DNA of 64,000 nucleotides from CAXTSE01 sp964246985 (GCA_964246985.1 CAXTSE010000005.1:124001-188000), one strand, 5' to 3'. Counted from the first letter of the stretch, positions 16,747-28,674 are shown. A program made the numbers and translations. The notes: generated by a model not told the origin, from the letters alone.

Positions 16747-17838
16747 GTGATCGCCGCGCCCCTCAGCATCCCGAGTCCCCCCACCGACTGGTCGGTGTTC
16801 TACCTCGGTGACTGGATCCGCACCTGGCTGCCGATCTGGCCCGAGAACCTGCCGGTCGCGATCCACGTCTACGCTCTCGCGATCCTGACGGGCATCATCG
16901 TCGCCCTGATCATCACCAACAACCGGCTCACGAAGCGCGGCGGCGAGCCGTGGATCATCATCGACATCTCGCTGTGGGGCATCGCGCTCGGCATCGTCGG
17001 CGCCCGCGCCTGGCATGTCGGCACCCACCTCGACGACTACTTCGGTCCCGGCAAGGACCCGATCACGGCCCTCTACGTGTGGGAGGGCGGCGTCGCCATC
17101 TTCGGCACACTGCTCGGCGGCGCGATCGGATTCTGGATCGGCTGCCGTCTGGCCGGCATCCGCTTCCTCAGCGTGGCGGATGCAGTCGTTCCCGGCCTGT
17201 TGCTCGCGCAGGCGCTCGGCCGTCTCGGCAACTACTTCAATCAGGAGCTGTTCGGGCTGCCGACCAGCCTGCCCTGGGGCCTCGAGATCGACCGCCCGAA
17301 CCCCGCGATCCCGATCGGCATCGGCGACGACGTGCTATTCCACCCGACGTTCCTCTACGAGATGATCTGGAACATCGTCGGCGCGCTCATCATCACGCTG
17401 GTGATCGAGAACGTCGTCACGATCGTCAAGTCCGGGCCGAACTCCGGCGGAATCCTGCCGTTCTCGGTCAGCATCACCCGTCGCCCGCAGTGGCAGTGGG
17501 GCAAGGTCCTCGGCCTCTACCTGATCTGGTACGGACTCGGCCGCACGTGGTTCGAATCGATCCGCCTCGACCCGTCGGAGACGTTCTTCGGCATCAGGAG
17601 CAACGTCTGGGGGGCCCTCGCCGCGGTCCTCCTCGGCATCGTGATCATCGCCGTGCAGAGTCGTCGCCATCGCGGAATCGAGCCGAGCATCTACCTGCCG
17701 GGTCGAGAGTGGACGCCCGAGGCTGAGGTAGAGTCTGATGACACCTACTCCGATACCGACGAGGGCGATGATGCCGCGGTAGAGACGGTGTCATCACCCG
17801 CAGAGCCCGCCACAAGCGGCGCGAAGCGCAGCAGATAG
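16747..17838 (+). CDS. lgt: Prolipoprotein diacylglyceryl transferase
   Basis: A 363-residue polytopic membrane enzyme that adds diacylglycerol to the lipobox cysteine of prelipoproteins. The Lgt signature GRLGNYFNQELFG (about 157-169) is intact, with VWEGGVAIFGTLLGG upstream; about seven membrane segments are visible. After about residue 315 an acidic, Ser/Thr-rich cytoplasmic tail is present, which is common in actinobacterial Lgt. It follows trpA by ten bases, as in many actinobacteria, although no metabolic link to tryptophan is known. Confidence 0.95.
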   Translation: MIAAPLSIPSPPTDWSVFYLGDWIRTWLPIWPENLPVAIHVYALAILTGIIVALIITNNRLTKRGGEPWIIIDISLWGIALGIVGARAWHVGTHLDDYFGPGKDPITALYVWEGGVAIFGTLLGGAIGFWIGCRLAGIRFLSVADAVVPGLLLAQALGRLGNYFNQELFGLPTSLPWGLEIDRPNPAIPIGIGDDVLFHPTFLYEMIWNIVGALIITLVIENVVTIVKSGPNSGGILPFSVSITRRPQWQWGKVLGLYLIWYGLGRTWFESIRLDPSETFFGIRSNVWGALAAVLLGIVIIAVQSRRHRGIEPSIYLPGREWTPEAEVESDDTYSDTDEGDDAAVETVSSPAEPATSGAKRSR

Positions 17839-17917
17839 CTCGCGTCACATCGCCGACACTCCTTCCGTTGGGCCAGCGACGTCCCATCCCACCAGCACCT
17901 TCGTGAGGACGGTACTC

Positions 17918-20900
17918 ATGGCGAACGAATCCTCGTCGCCCTTCCGGCAGTTCTCCGCGATCCCCGCGGCGCAGGGCCTGTACGACCCGCGCAACGAGAA
18001 GGACGCGTGCGGCCTCGCCATGGTCGCGACGCTCCGAGGGACGGCCGGGCACGACATCGTCGTGGCCGCGCTCGACGCCCTGCGTCACCTCGAGCACCGC
18101 GGCGCCGTGGGGTCGGATGCGGGCACCGGCGACGGCGCCGGCATCATCACGCAGATCCCGGACGAGTTCCTGCGCGCGGTCACGCCCTTCGAGCTCCCGC
18201 CCGTGGGACGCTACGCCGTCGGCATGGCGTTCCTCCCTCTCGACGACGCCGAGCGCGAGACCTTGAAGGCCGGCATCGGCTCCATCGCCGAGGCCGAGGG
18301 CCTGAAGGTGCTCGGCTGGCGCGACGTGCCGACCGACCCGCAGCACCTCGGACACCTCGCGCGCGAGGCGGCCCCCGCCTTCGAGCAGCTCTTCCTGGAG
18401 CCCACGCGCACGGGTGCCGGCGGCGCGGCGCTCGAGGGCATCGAGATCGATCGGCTGACCTTCCGCGTGCGCAAGAGGGCCGAACGCGAGCTCAGCGCGT
18501 ACTTCCCGTCGCTGTCGGCTCGCACCCTGGTCTACAAGGGGATGGTGACGACGCTCCAGCTCGAGCCGTTCTACCCCGACCTCAGCGACGAGCGCTTCGC
18601 GAGCAAGCTCGCTCTGGTGCACTCGCGGTACTCGACCAACACGTTCCCGTCCTGGCCGCTCGCCCAGCCGTTCCGCACCATCGCCCACAACGGCGAGATC
18701 AACACCGTCCAGGGCAACCGCAACTGGATGCGCGCGCGTCAGAGCCAGCTCGAGAGCGAGCTCCTCGGAGACCTCCGCCCGGTCTTCCCGATCGTCAGCG
18801 AGGGCGCGAGCGACTCGGCATCCTTCGACGAGGTGGCCGAGCTGCTGCAGCTCTCGGGGCGCAGCCTGCCCCACGCGATCATGATGATGGTGCCCGAGGC
18901 GTGGGAGAACCAGGTCGACATCGATCCGACCCGCCGCGCGTTCTACGAGTACCACTCGATGATGATGGAGCCGTGGGACGGCCCCGCCGCGCTCGTCTTC
19001 ACCGACGGCTCGCTGGTCGGAGCCACCCTCGACCGCAACGGCCTGCGGCCCGGCCGCTTCCTGGTCACCGACGACGGTCTCGTCGTGCTCGCATCCGAGA
19101 TCGGCGTGCTCGACTTCCCGGCCGAGAAGATCGTGCGGAAGGGCCGTCTGCGCCCCGGCAAGATGTTCCTCGTCGACACGGTCGCGGGACGCATCGTCGA
19201 GGACGATGAGATCAAGTCCGAGCTCGCGGGGTCGCAGCCGTGGCAGGAATGGCTCGACGAGGGACGCATCCACCTGGCCGACCTTCCCGAGCGCGAGCAC
19301 ATCACCCACACCCCGGCCTCTGTGGTCCGTCGCCAGCGCACCTTCGGGTACACCGAGGAGGAGGTGCGGATCCTCGTCATGCCGATGGCGCAGAACGGGG
19401 CCGAGCCCCTCGGCGCCATGGGCTCGGACACGCCCATCGCGATCCTCAGCCAGCGGCCGCGCCTGCTGTTCGACTACTTCACACAGCAGTTCGCCCAGGT
19501 CACCAACCCCCCTCTCGACTCCATCCGCGAGGAGGTCGTCACGTCGATGAGCTCCGGGCTGGGGCCCGAGCGCAACCTGCTCGCGGCGACCGCCGAGCAT
19601 GCGCGGCAGATCGTCCTCGACTTCCCGGTGATCGACAACGACCAGCTCGCGAAGGTGCAGCACTTCGAGACCCGCAGCGGCCGCAAGCCGGCTCGCGTCA
19701 TCCGCGGTCTGTACCCGGCGCGCGGAGGCACCGAGGCCCTGGCCGAGCGCCTGGCCGAGATGTGCCGTGAGGCGGACGCGGCGATCGAGGCGGGCGCGCA
19801 GTTCCTGGTGCTGAGCGATCGCGACTCCAACAGCGACCTCGCGCCCATCCCGTCTCTCCTGCTGCTCGCGACGGTGCATCACCACCTGATCCGCCAGGAG
19901 ACCCGCATGAAGGTCGGTCTCGTGGTCGAGGCCGGCGACGTGCGCGAGGTGCACCAGGTTGCCCTGCTCATCGGATACGGCGCCTCGGCCGTCAACCCGT
20001 ACCTGGCGATGGAGACCGCGGAGCAGCTCGTGCTCAGCGGGATGATCACCGGCATCACGGCCGAGAAGGCCGTCAAGAACCTCATCAAGGCGCTCGGCAA
20101 GGGCGTCCTCAAGATCATGTCAAAGATGGGCATCTCGGTCGTGAGCTCGTACGCGGGCGCGCAGGCCTTCGAGGCCGTCGGCCTCAGCGCCGAGTTCGTC
20201 GACCAGTACTTCACGGGCACGACCACGCTGCTCGGCGGGGTCGGTCTCGACGTGATCGCCTCCGAGAACGCCGCGCGTCACACCGCGGCCTACCCCGAGG
20301 ACGGATCGACGCTGTCGCACGAGCGCCTCGCGACCGGCGGCGAGTACCAGTGGCGTCGCGACGGCCCGCCCCACCTCTTCAACCCCGAGACCGTGTTCAA
20401 GCTCCAGCACTCCACGCGGGCGCGGCGGTACGACATCTTCCGCGAGTACACGCGGGCGATCGACGAGCAGGCCGAGAACCTGATGACTCTGCGCGGGCTG
20501 TTCAAGCTGCGCGACGGCGTCCGGCCCCCGGTGCCGATCGACGAGGTCGAGTCCATCGAGGCGATCGTGTCGCGGTTCAACACCGGCGCGATGAGCTACG
20601 GCTCGATCAGCATGGAGGCGCACGAGACGCTCGCCATCGCGATGAACCGCATCGGCGGCCGCTCCAACACGGGCGAGGGTGGCGAGGACGTCGAGCGCCT
20701 CATCGACCCGGAGCGCCGCAGCGCCATCAAGCAGGTGGCGAGCGGCCGCTTCGGCGTCACGAGCATGTACCTGACGCACGCCACCGACATCCAGATCAAG
20801 ATGGCGCAGGGTGCGAAGCCGGGGGAGGGCGGCCAGCTGGCCGCCACGAAGCTGTACCCGTGGATCGCGCGCACCCGGCACTCGACACCCGGCGTCGGCC

Positions 20901-22493
20901 TCATCTCGCCGCCGCCGCACCACGACATCTACTCCATCGAGGACCTCAAGCAGCTGATCTTCGACGTGAAGCGCGCCAACCCCGCCGCGCGGGTGCACGT
21001 CAAGCTCGTCTCGCAGTCGGGCATCGGCGCCGTCGCGGCCGGCGTGACGAAGGCGCTGGCGGATGTCGTGCTGGTCTCCGGCCACGATGGCGGTACCGGC
21101 GCCTCACCCCTCAACTCGCTGAAGCACGCGGGCACGCCGTGGGAGATCGGCCTCGCCGAGACGCAGCAGACGCTGATGCTGAACGGCATGCGCGACCGGG
21201 TCGTGGTGCAGGTGGACGGCCAGATGAAGACCGGCCGTGACGTGATCGTGGCCGCGCTGCTCGGCGCCGAGGAGTACGGCTTCGCCACCGCGCCTCTGGT
21301 GGTGAGCGGCTGCATCCTGATGCGCGTCTGCCACCTCGACACCTGCCCCGTAGGCGTCGCGACGCAGAACCCCGAGCTGCGGGCCCGCTTCACCGGCAAG
21401 CCCGAGTTCGTGGAGACGTTCTTCGAGTACCTGGCGCAGGAGGTGCGCGAGTACCTCGCCGAGCTCGGATTCCGCTCGCTCGACGAGGCGATCGGCCGGT
21501 CCGAGCTGCTCGACGTCGACCGCGCCATCGAGCACTGGAAGACCGACGGTCTCGACCTCGCTCCCGTCCTCGTGGGTCCGCACTTCGCCGACGACGAGCC
21601 GCGACGGAACGGCACCACCCAGGAGCACGAGCTCGACAAGCACTTCGACGTGGGGCTCATCGCCGCGAGCCAGCCCGCGCTCGACCACGGCGAGAAGGTG
21701 CGCATCGCGCTGCCGATCAAGAACACCGAGCGGGCCGTCGGCACCATGCTCGGCCACGAGGTGACCAAGCGGTACGGCGAGCACGGCCTGCCGGCCGACA
21801 CCATCGCCGTCGACCTGCGCGGATCCGCGGGCCAGTCGCTCGGCGCCTTCATGCCGTCGGGCATCACCCTGCGACTCGAGGGCGACAGCAACGACTACGT
21901 CGGCAAGGGGCTGTCGGGCGGGCAGATCGTCGTGCGGCCTCCGCGCGACGCCGTGTTCGAGGCCGAGCACAACGTGATCGCGGGCAACGTGATCGGCTAC
22001 GGCGCCACGCAGGGCAGCATGTTCATCCGCGGAGTCGTCGGCGAGCGATTCCTGGTGCGCAACTCCGGCGCCACCGCCGTCGTCGAGGGCGTGGGCGATC
22101 ACGCCCTCGAGTACATGACCGGCGGTCTCGCCGTGATCCTGGGCGGCACCGGGCGCAACCTCGGGGCCGGCATGTCGGGCGGCACCGCCTACGTGCACGA
22201 GCTGCGAACCGAGCGTGTCAACCGCGAGTCGCTGGCCAGCGGCGAGCTGATGCTGCTGCCGCTGGACAGCGCCGACGTCGAGATCCTGACCGACCTGCTG
22301 CGCACGCACGTGGCCGAGACCGACTCGACCGTCGCATCCGCGATGCTCGACGACCTGGACGCGACCATCGCCGCGTTCGTGAAGGTGCTGCCGCGCGATT
22401 ACGCAGCTGTGCTCAAGACCCGCCAGGAAGCCGCCGACGAGGGTCTCGACCCCGACGGCGACGTGACCTGGCGCCGCATCCTGGAGGTAACAG

Positions 22494-22501
<8 letters not shown>
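17918..22501 (+). CDS. gltB: Glutamate synthase large subunit
   Basis: The ATG at 17918 has TGAGGA eight bases upstream and gives 1527 residues; a GTG at 17903 is the alternative. GltB releases ammonia from glutamine and forms glutamate from 2-oxoglutarate. A short propeptide precedes the nucleophile Cys31 in KDACGLAM. The FMN-binding synthase domain carries a 3Fe-4S cluster motif, C-x5-C-x4-C, in CILMRVCHLDTCPVG. The C-terminal beta-helix region has VGKGLSGGQIVV. gltD overlaps it by eight bases. No gltC-like regulator is nearby. Confidence 0.97.
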
Positions 22502-23961
<1,460 letters not shown>

Positions 23962-24031
23962 GCTGTCTGACGGTCTCGACGCGCCCTCCTGCGCATCCCG
24001 CAACATCCACGCCACCACACATAAGGAAGTC

Positions 24032-25489
24032 ATGAGACGAGCAAAGATCGTCGCCACCCTCGGGCCGGCCACGTCGAGCTACGAGAACATCCGCGCCATC
24101 ATCGAGGCGGGCGTCACAGTCGCCCGGATGAACCTGAGCCACGGCAGCTACGACGTCCACAACGAGGTCTACGCCAACGTCCGGAAGGCCGCCCAGGACA
24201 CCGGGATCCCGGTCGCGGTGCTCGTCGACCTCCAGGGGCCGAAGATCCGCCTCGGCAAGTTCGCGGACGGTCCGCATGACCTCGCCGTCGGCGACATCCT
24301 CACGATCACCACCGAGGACGTGCTCGGCACGAAGGACCTCGTCGGCACGACCTTCAAGGGTCTGCCCCAGGACGTCGCGCCCGGCGACTTCCTCCTCATC
24401 GACGACGGCAAGGTCAAGGTCGAGGTCGTCTCGACCGACGGCGTGCAGGTCGTCACCCGGTGCGTCGTCGCCGGACCCGTCAGCAACAACAAGGGCATCA
24501 ACCTGCCGGGCGTCGCGGTCAACGTGCCCGCGCTGTCCGAGAAGGACGAGGACGACCTGCGCTGGGGCCTGAAGCTCGGCGCCGACTACATCGCCCTCTC
24601 GTTCGTGCGGAACGCCGCGGATGTCGACAGGGTCTTCGAGATCATGGCGGAGGAGGGTCGCAAGATCCCCGTCATCGCCAAGATCGAGAAGCCGCAGGCC
24701 GTCGACGCCCTCGAGGAGATCATCGACGCCTTCGACGGCATCATGGTCGCCCGCGGCGACCTCGGTGTCGAGCTGCCGCTCGAGGCCGTCCCGATCGTGC
24801 AGAAGCGCGCGGTCGAGCTCGCACGCCGCATGGCGAAGCCGGTCATCGTGGCCACGCAGATGCTCGAGTCGATGATCTCGAGCCCGGTCCCGACGCGCGC
24901 CGAGACGTCCGACGTCGCCAACGCCGTGCTCGACGGCGCCGACGCGGTCATGCTGTCCGGCGAGACGAGCGTGGGGGAGTACCCCGTCGTCACCGTCTCG
25001 ACGATGGCCCGCATCGTGACCTCGACCGAGGACCACGGCCTCGAGCGGATCCCCCCGCTCGGCACCAAGCCGCGCACCCAGGGTGGCGCCATCACGCTCG
25101 CCGCGGCTGAGGTCGCGGACTTCGTCGATGCCAAGTACGTCTGCGTCTTCACCGAGTCGGGCGACTCGGCTCGGCGCATGTCGCGGCTGCGCTTCCGCAT
25201 CCCGATGAAGGCGTTCACCCCCGACGAGGCCATCCAGCGCCGCATGGCGCTGACCTGGGGCATCGAGTCGTTCCTCGTCGAGCGCGTGACGCACACCGAC
25301 GCCATGTACAAGCAGGTGGACACCAAGCTGATCGAGGCGGGCCTCGCCGAGGTCGGCGACCGCGTGGTCGTCATCTCGGGATCCCCTCCCGGGATCCCCG
25401 GATCGACGAACGACCTGCGCGTGCACGTCATCGGCGACGCACTCAACGCGGTCGCCCCGGTGTGGGAGAGCGGCGAGCACGCCGACTGA
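24032..25489 (+). CDS. pyk: Pyruvate kinase
   Basis: A 485-residue enzyme that turns PEP and ADP into pyruvate and ATP. It starts RRAKIVATLGPA and shows MNLSHGSY, the active-site signature in IAKIEKPQA followed by GIMVARGDLGVELP, and ATQMLESMI with MLSGETSVGEYP. The C-terminal allosteric domain begins near residue 345. AAGGAAG lies just before the ATG. Length is normal. The Lys in AKIEKPQ that positions the substrate is present. Confidence 0.97.
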   Translation: MRRAKIVATLGPATSSYENIRAIIEAGVTVARMNLSHGSYDVHNEVYANVRKAAQDTGIPVAVLVDLQGPKIRLGKFADGPHDLAVGDILTITTEDVLGTKDLVGTTFKGLPQDVAPGDFLLIDDGKVKVEVVSTDGVQVVTRCVVAGPVSNNKGINLPGVAVNVPALSEKDEDDLRWGLKLGADYIALSFVRNAADVDRVFEIMAEEGRKIPVIAKIEKPQAVDALEEIIDAFDGIMVARGDLGVELPLEAVPIVQKRAVELARRMAKPVIVATQMLESMISSPVPTRAETSDVANAVLDGADAVMLSGETSVGEYPVVTVSTMARIVTSTEDHGLERIPPLGTKPRTQGGAITLAAAEVADFVDAKYVCVFTESGDSARRMSRLRFRIPMKAFTPDEAIQRRMALTWGIESFLVERVTHTDAMYKQVDTKLIEAGLAEVGDRVVVISGSPPGIPGSTNDLRVHVIGDALNAVAPVWESGEHAD

Positions 25490-25512
25490 TGGCACGATGA
25501 CGTCCATCGGAC

Positions 25513-25558
25513 GATGCCCGGCCGGCCCTGCCCCCCGCAGGCGGGGTCGCCGGGCGTC
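25513..25558 (+). terminator. Probable transcription terminator after pyk
   Basis: Outer arms GATGCCCGGC (25513-25522) and GCCGGGCGTC (25549-25558) pair with one G-U. An inner CCTGC/GCAGG hairpin sits in between. No U-tract follows, as is usual for high-GC actinobacterial terminators. Confidence 0.55.
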
Positions 25559-25600
25559 ATCCGATGAGTCAGGATGTGGCACACCGGGGAGGGTGGACTT

Positions 25601-26368
25601 GTGATCGACGGCCAGAACGAGATCGTTCCTGTCGCCCTGCCCGCGCCCGGCTGGTATCCCGACCCCGGCAATCCCGCGATGACGCGGTGGTGGAGCGGAA
25701 ACGGCTGGACCGACTACGTGGCGCCGCTCGAGGAGCGACCGGCTCCGGCCATGGCCGAGCTCGAGGCGTCCTCGTCGGCATCGCAGGAGCGGGCATCCGT
25801 CGGGACTGCAGACGGTGGATCAGCTCGGGCTGCTGACGCACAAGTCGGCGCGCCTGTCGACGTCGCCCCGGTGCCGCCCGCGCTCGACACCCCGGTCTTC
25901 CAGGCGGAGCCGCCACCCTTCGCGCCCGACGTGACGGTGACCCCGTCCGCCGCTGCCGCCGAGCAGCAGGCCTGGCATTCCCGCAGCAACCGCAAGGCCG
26001 ACCCGCGCCGCGGCGAGGTCGCCACCGCGGGGGCTGCGCGTCCGTCGACTCGACGTCCCGCATCCGACTACCAGCCCAACTGGATCGCCGGGCTCGCCTT
26101 CGTGCTCGCCATCCTCAGCATCCCCGTCATCTCGGTGCGGGTGCTGATGGACCTGCACCCGCTGACCCAGAGCATCGCCGCCGGTGCGCCGATCACGATC
26201 GCCCTGCTCGCCTTCGTCACCTCCGTGCGTCGAGGAGGACGCGGCATCCTGCTCTCGATCGTGGCGGTGGTGCTCAGCGCGGCGACCCTCGCGGCGGGTC
26301 TGCTGATGCCCCGTGAGATCGTCCAGACGGCCACCGACCTGGTGCTGGGCTACCTCAACATCAGCTGA
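25601..26368 (+). CDS. DUF2510 membrane protein
   Basis: GTG 25601, preceded by GGGGAGGG at 25586-25593, gives about 255 residues; ATG 25574 would add nine. Residues about 14-41 form a DUF2510 motif (APGWYPDPG, RWWSGNGWTDYV), a short tryptophan-rich domain often fused to membrane segments in actinobacteria. A low-complexity Ala/Pro/Glu linker of some 110 residues follows. The C terminus has three hydrophobic helices (about 162-182, 190-212 and 220-243). The function is unknown. A second DUF2510 protein with the same architecture is encoded 0.5 kb downstream. Confidence 0.8.
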   Translation: MIDGQNEIVPVALPAPGWYPDPGNPAMTRWWSGNGWTDYVAPLEERPAPAMAELEASSSASQERASVGTADGGSARAADAQVGAPVDVAPVPPALDTPVFQAEPPPFAPDVTVTPSAAAAEQQAWHSRSNRKADPRRGEVATAGAARPSTRRPASDYQPNWIAGLAFVLAILSIPVISVRVLMDLHPLTQSIAAGAPITIALLAFVTSVRRGGRGILLSIVAVVLSAATLAAGLLMPREIVQTATDLVLGYLNIS

Positions 26369-26383
26369 ACCGGGACCAGCGGG

Positions 26384-26788
26384 TCAGATCGCGCGCACCC
26401 TGTTGTTGCGCGGGTCATGGGTCAGCTCGACCAGCCCGAGGCCCTCGAGGAGCGGCGGCAGGTACATGCCGAAGCGCCCCCGGTAGCCGGAGCGGAGTCC
26501 GTACCATCCGCCGACAGGATTCTGCGGGTCACGTCCCCACGCCTCGACGGTTCCCACCGCGGGCACCTTGCTCTCGTCGGCCGCACCGAGGTCGACCCAG
26601 TCGCCCTGTTCGAGGAGCCAGGCGTGCAGATCCTCGACGGCGCCGGCGCGGTACGACAGCCGCGTCGAGCCCACCTGGCAGACGAGGGCGGGCGGATCGG
26701 CGTCCGGGTCGCGGTGCATCGTGTACTCGCTCGAGCCGGGGGCCGTGGTGAGCCGCCAGGGATCGTCCGTGGTTCCTGTGCCGTCCAT
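26384..26788 (-). CDS. Conserved hypothetical protein, about 134 residues
   Basis: A soluble-looking protein with no signal peptide or membrane segment. It begins DGTGTTDDPWRLTT and contains EYTMHRDPDADPPALVCQVG, DLHAWLLEQGDWVDLG and GGWYGLRSGYRGRFGMYLPPLL. Small proteins of this kind are frequent in Microbacteriaceae; I think it matches a Pfam DUF (possibly DUF6855) but cannot check. It is divergent from the downstream DUF2510 gene and tail-to-tail with the upstream one, 15 bases apart. TAGCGT on the minus strand (26802-26797) lies eight bases before its ATG. Confidence 0.75.
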   Translation of the reverse strand: MDGTGTTDDPWRLTTAPGSSEYTMHRDPDADPPALVCQVGSTRLSYRAGAVEDLHAWLLEQGDWVDLGAADESKVPAVGTVEAWGRDPQNPVGGWYGLRSGYRGRFGMYLPPLLEGLGLVELTHDPRNNRVRAI

Positions 26789-26796
26789 GGCGCCCC

Positions 26797-26802
26797 ACGC
26801 TA
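26797..26802 (-). promoter_or_regulatory. Candidate -10 box for the hypothetical gene
   Basis: TAGCGT on the minus strand, eight bases upstream of the ATG at 26788. It fits the leaderless pattern only loosely. Confidence 0.35.
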
Positions 26803-26880
26803 GTCCCGTCGGGGCGCTGTCGCACCATCGCGCCCGTACGGGGGATGCCGCGCGCCGCCACTGCGGACGATCATCGGAGG

Positions 26881-27422
26881 ATGACGGATATCGGTGCACC
26901 GCCCCGCGAGAGGTCGCGCCCGCCGTCGCCGCGGCGAGTCCGCCGCCCGGCTGGTACCCGGACCCCGTCGACTCGGAGCAGCGACGCTGGTGGAGCGGTC
27001 TCGGCTGGACCGAGCACGTCGAGGTGGCCCAGCCCGCCGAACCGGAGGTGGTCGCACCCCGGAGGCTCGCGGTGCGCTCCGCCAGCTCCGAGCAGGCCGT
27101 CGCGGAGGCTCTCGCCGCACGCTCGGGCGCGAAGGACCCGTACCGCGATCGAGAGCTGGTCTCGAAGTCCGCCCTCGTCTTCGCGCTGGTGAGCATCCTC
27201 GGCGTGGGCGCGCGCCTGGTCGTCGACGTCCCCCTGCTGCTCCAGTTCGTGTTCGGGGGAGCACCGATCTCGGTCGCCGGGTTCGCGATCTACCTCGCGT
27301 TCCGATCCGGGGAGAGCATGCGCATCCCGATCATCGCCGGGGTGATCAGCGTGGGGACGGCCGCGGCCAGCTCTGCGCTCGACGCCGCCTCGCTGACCGG
27401 GATGATGTCCGGTCTGCTCTGA
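26881..27422 (+). CDS. DUF2510 membrane protein with a probable frameshift near its start
   Basis: The body, from about 26910 to 27422, encodes PPPGWYPDPVDSEQRRWW (DUF2510), a 60-residue linker and three hydrophobic segments. In its own frame the only upstream start is an ATG at 26787 that coincides with the start codon of the divergent gene and yields unlikely sequence. The ATG at 26881, right after GGAGG, opens MTDIGAPPRE in another frame. Removing one AG from GAGAG near 26908-26912 joins the two as MTDIGAPPRE-VAPAVAA-SPPPGWYPDP. So either a 2-base insertion breaks the gene or the assembly carries an error. The architecture repeats that of the gene at 25601-26368. Confidence 0.65.
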
Positions 27423-27449
27423 CCAGCATGTCGCGATATCGCTCGAGGT

Positions 27450-27531
27450 GCCGGATGAGGGACTCGAACCCTCACGCCCTCACGGACAACCGATTTTGAG
27501 TCGGTCGCGTCTGCCATTCCGCCAATCCGGC
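27450..27531 (-). tRNA. tRNA-Leu (CAA)
   Basis: The minus strand folds as a class II tRNA. The acceptor arms GCCGGAT and ATCCGGC pair over 7 bp. The anticodon stem ACCGA/TCGGT encloses the loop CTCAAAA with anticodon CAA. A long variable arm follows, and the T arm carries GGTTCGAGTCC. The discriminator is A, and the genomic bases after it are CCT, so CCA is completed after transcription. It decodes UUG, a rare leucine codon in this GC-rich genome. Confidence 0.95.
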
Positions 27532-27591
27532 GCGCACGCTCCGTCGTGATGGTGGTGACCCCGGTCGGGACGCGGCACTCAGACGATACCG

Positions 27592-27597
27592 TAGGCT
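27592..27597 (+). promoter_or_regulatory. Candidate -10 box for the ANTAR regulator
   Basis: TAGGCT, seven bases before the GTG at 27605; fits a leaderless start. Confidence 0.5.
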
Positions 27598-27604
27598 CTG
27601 CTCT

Positions 27605-28210
27605 GTGAGTGATGAGCCGGAGACCACAACCGCCCCGCGACGCGTCGTCGTCGCAGAGGACGAATCTCTCATCCGTCTCGACATCGTCGAGATCCTGCGC
27701 GACAACGGCTTCGAGGTCGTCGGCGAGGCGGGCGACGGCGAGACGGCCGTGGCCCTCGCCACCGAATTGCGCCCCGACCTCGTCATCATGGACGTCAAGA
27801 TGCCGCAGCTGGACGGCATCTCGGCCGCCGAGCGGCTCGCGAAGAACCACATCGCCCCCGTCGTGCTGCTGACGGCCTTCAGCCAGAAGGAGCTCGTCGA
27901 GCGCGCCAGCGAGGCGGGTGCGCTGGCCTACGTCGTCAAGCCGTTCACGCCGAGCGACCTGCTCCCGGCGATCGAGATCGCGCTCAGCCGCTACCAGCAG
28001 ATCGTCACCCTCGAGGCCGAGGTCGCCGACATGGTCGAGCGTTTCGAGACCCGCAAGCTGGTCGACCGCGCCAAGGGCCTTCTTAACGAGAAGATGGGCC
28101 TCAGCGAGCCGGAGGCCTTCCGCTGGATCCAGAAGGCATCCATGGATCGCCGGCTCACGATGCACGACGTCGCCCAGGCGATCATCGATCAGCTGGCCGC
28201 GAAGAAGTAG
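27605..28210 (+). CDS. pdtaR: ANTAR-domain response regulator (PdtaR-like)
   Basis: A 201-residue protein. The receiver domain (about 12-128) has the acidic pair in VVAEDES, the phospho-acceptor in LVIMDVKMP and the Lys in VVKPF. The C-terminal ANTAR RNA-binding helices (about 140-196) contain RKLVDRAKGLLNEKMGLSEPEAFRWIQKAS with the conserved Ala, Lys and Trp. Proteins of this type bind paired-hexaloop RNA structures to antiterminate transcription. The partner histidine kinase (PdtaS in mycobacteria) is not in the window. The GTG start follows a TANNNT box. Confidence 0.92.
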   Translation: MSDEPETTTAPRRVVVAEDESLIRLDIVEILRDNGFEVVGEAGDGETAVALATELRPDLVIMDVKMPQLDGISAAERLAKNHIAPVVLLTAFSQKELVERASEAGALAYVVKPFTPSDLLPAIEIALSRYQQIVTLEAEVADMVERFETRKLVDRAKGLLNEKMGLSEPEAFRWIQKASMDRRLTMHDVAQAIIDQLAAKK

Positions 28211-28213
28211 CGT

Positions 28214-28639
28214 CTAGCCGACGTCCCTGAGCATGTTCGTCATGCGCACCGTCGAGAGCCGTCGGCCCTGCTCGTCGGTCATGACGATCTCGTGGGTGCA
28301 CAGGGTGCGGCCGAGCACGAGCGCCCGACAGGTGCCGGTGACGAGCCCCTCGGTGATCGAGCGGCTGTGCGTCGCGTTGATCTCGATGCCCACCGCGTAG
28401 CGACCGGCGCCGGCGTGCAGAGCCGAGGACACGGAGCCGAGGGACTCGCCCAGCACGACGTGAGCGCCGCCGTGGAGGAGCCCGACGACCTGGGTGTTGC
28501 CGCTCACCGGCATGGTCGCGACCGAGTACTCCGGCGAGAGCTCGAGGAACTCGATGCCCATCTTGACGGCCAGATCGCCGCCCCCTGTGGCGAGTCGCTC
28601 GAGCAGCTCGGGAGGGGTGTCCGGGGGCAGCTTCGTCAC
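28214..28639 (-). CDS. PaaI-family hotdog thioesterase
   Basis: A 141-residue hotdog-fold protein that likely hydrolyses a small acyl- or aryl-CoA thioester. The active-site helix region reads VGLLHGGAHVVLGESLGS, and EINATHSRSITEGLVTG follows, typical of the PaaI/YdiI group. The conserved NPxGxxHGG start is altered here to TQVVGLLHGG. It starts at GTG 28639, with AGGGG upstream on that strand. It is convergent with the response regulator (3-base gap) and divergent from polA. The substrate is unknown. Confidence 0.88.
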   Translation of the reverse strand: MTKLPPDTPPELLERLATGGGDLAVKMGIEFLELSPEYSVATMPVSGNTQVVGLLHGGAHVVLGESLGSVSSALHAGAGRYAVGIEINATHSRSITEGLVTGTCRALVLGRTLCTHEIVMTDEQGRRLSTVRMTNMLRDVG

Positions 28640-28674
28640 GTGATCCCCTCGGATTGCCTGTCGGAACCGGCGGA

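Noticed and set aside
27423..27604. Integration scar (attachment site) at tRNA-Leu
   Set aside because: No duplicated tRNA 3' end was found nearby and no integrase is present.
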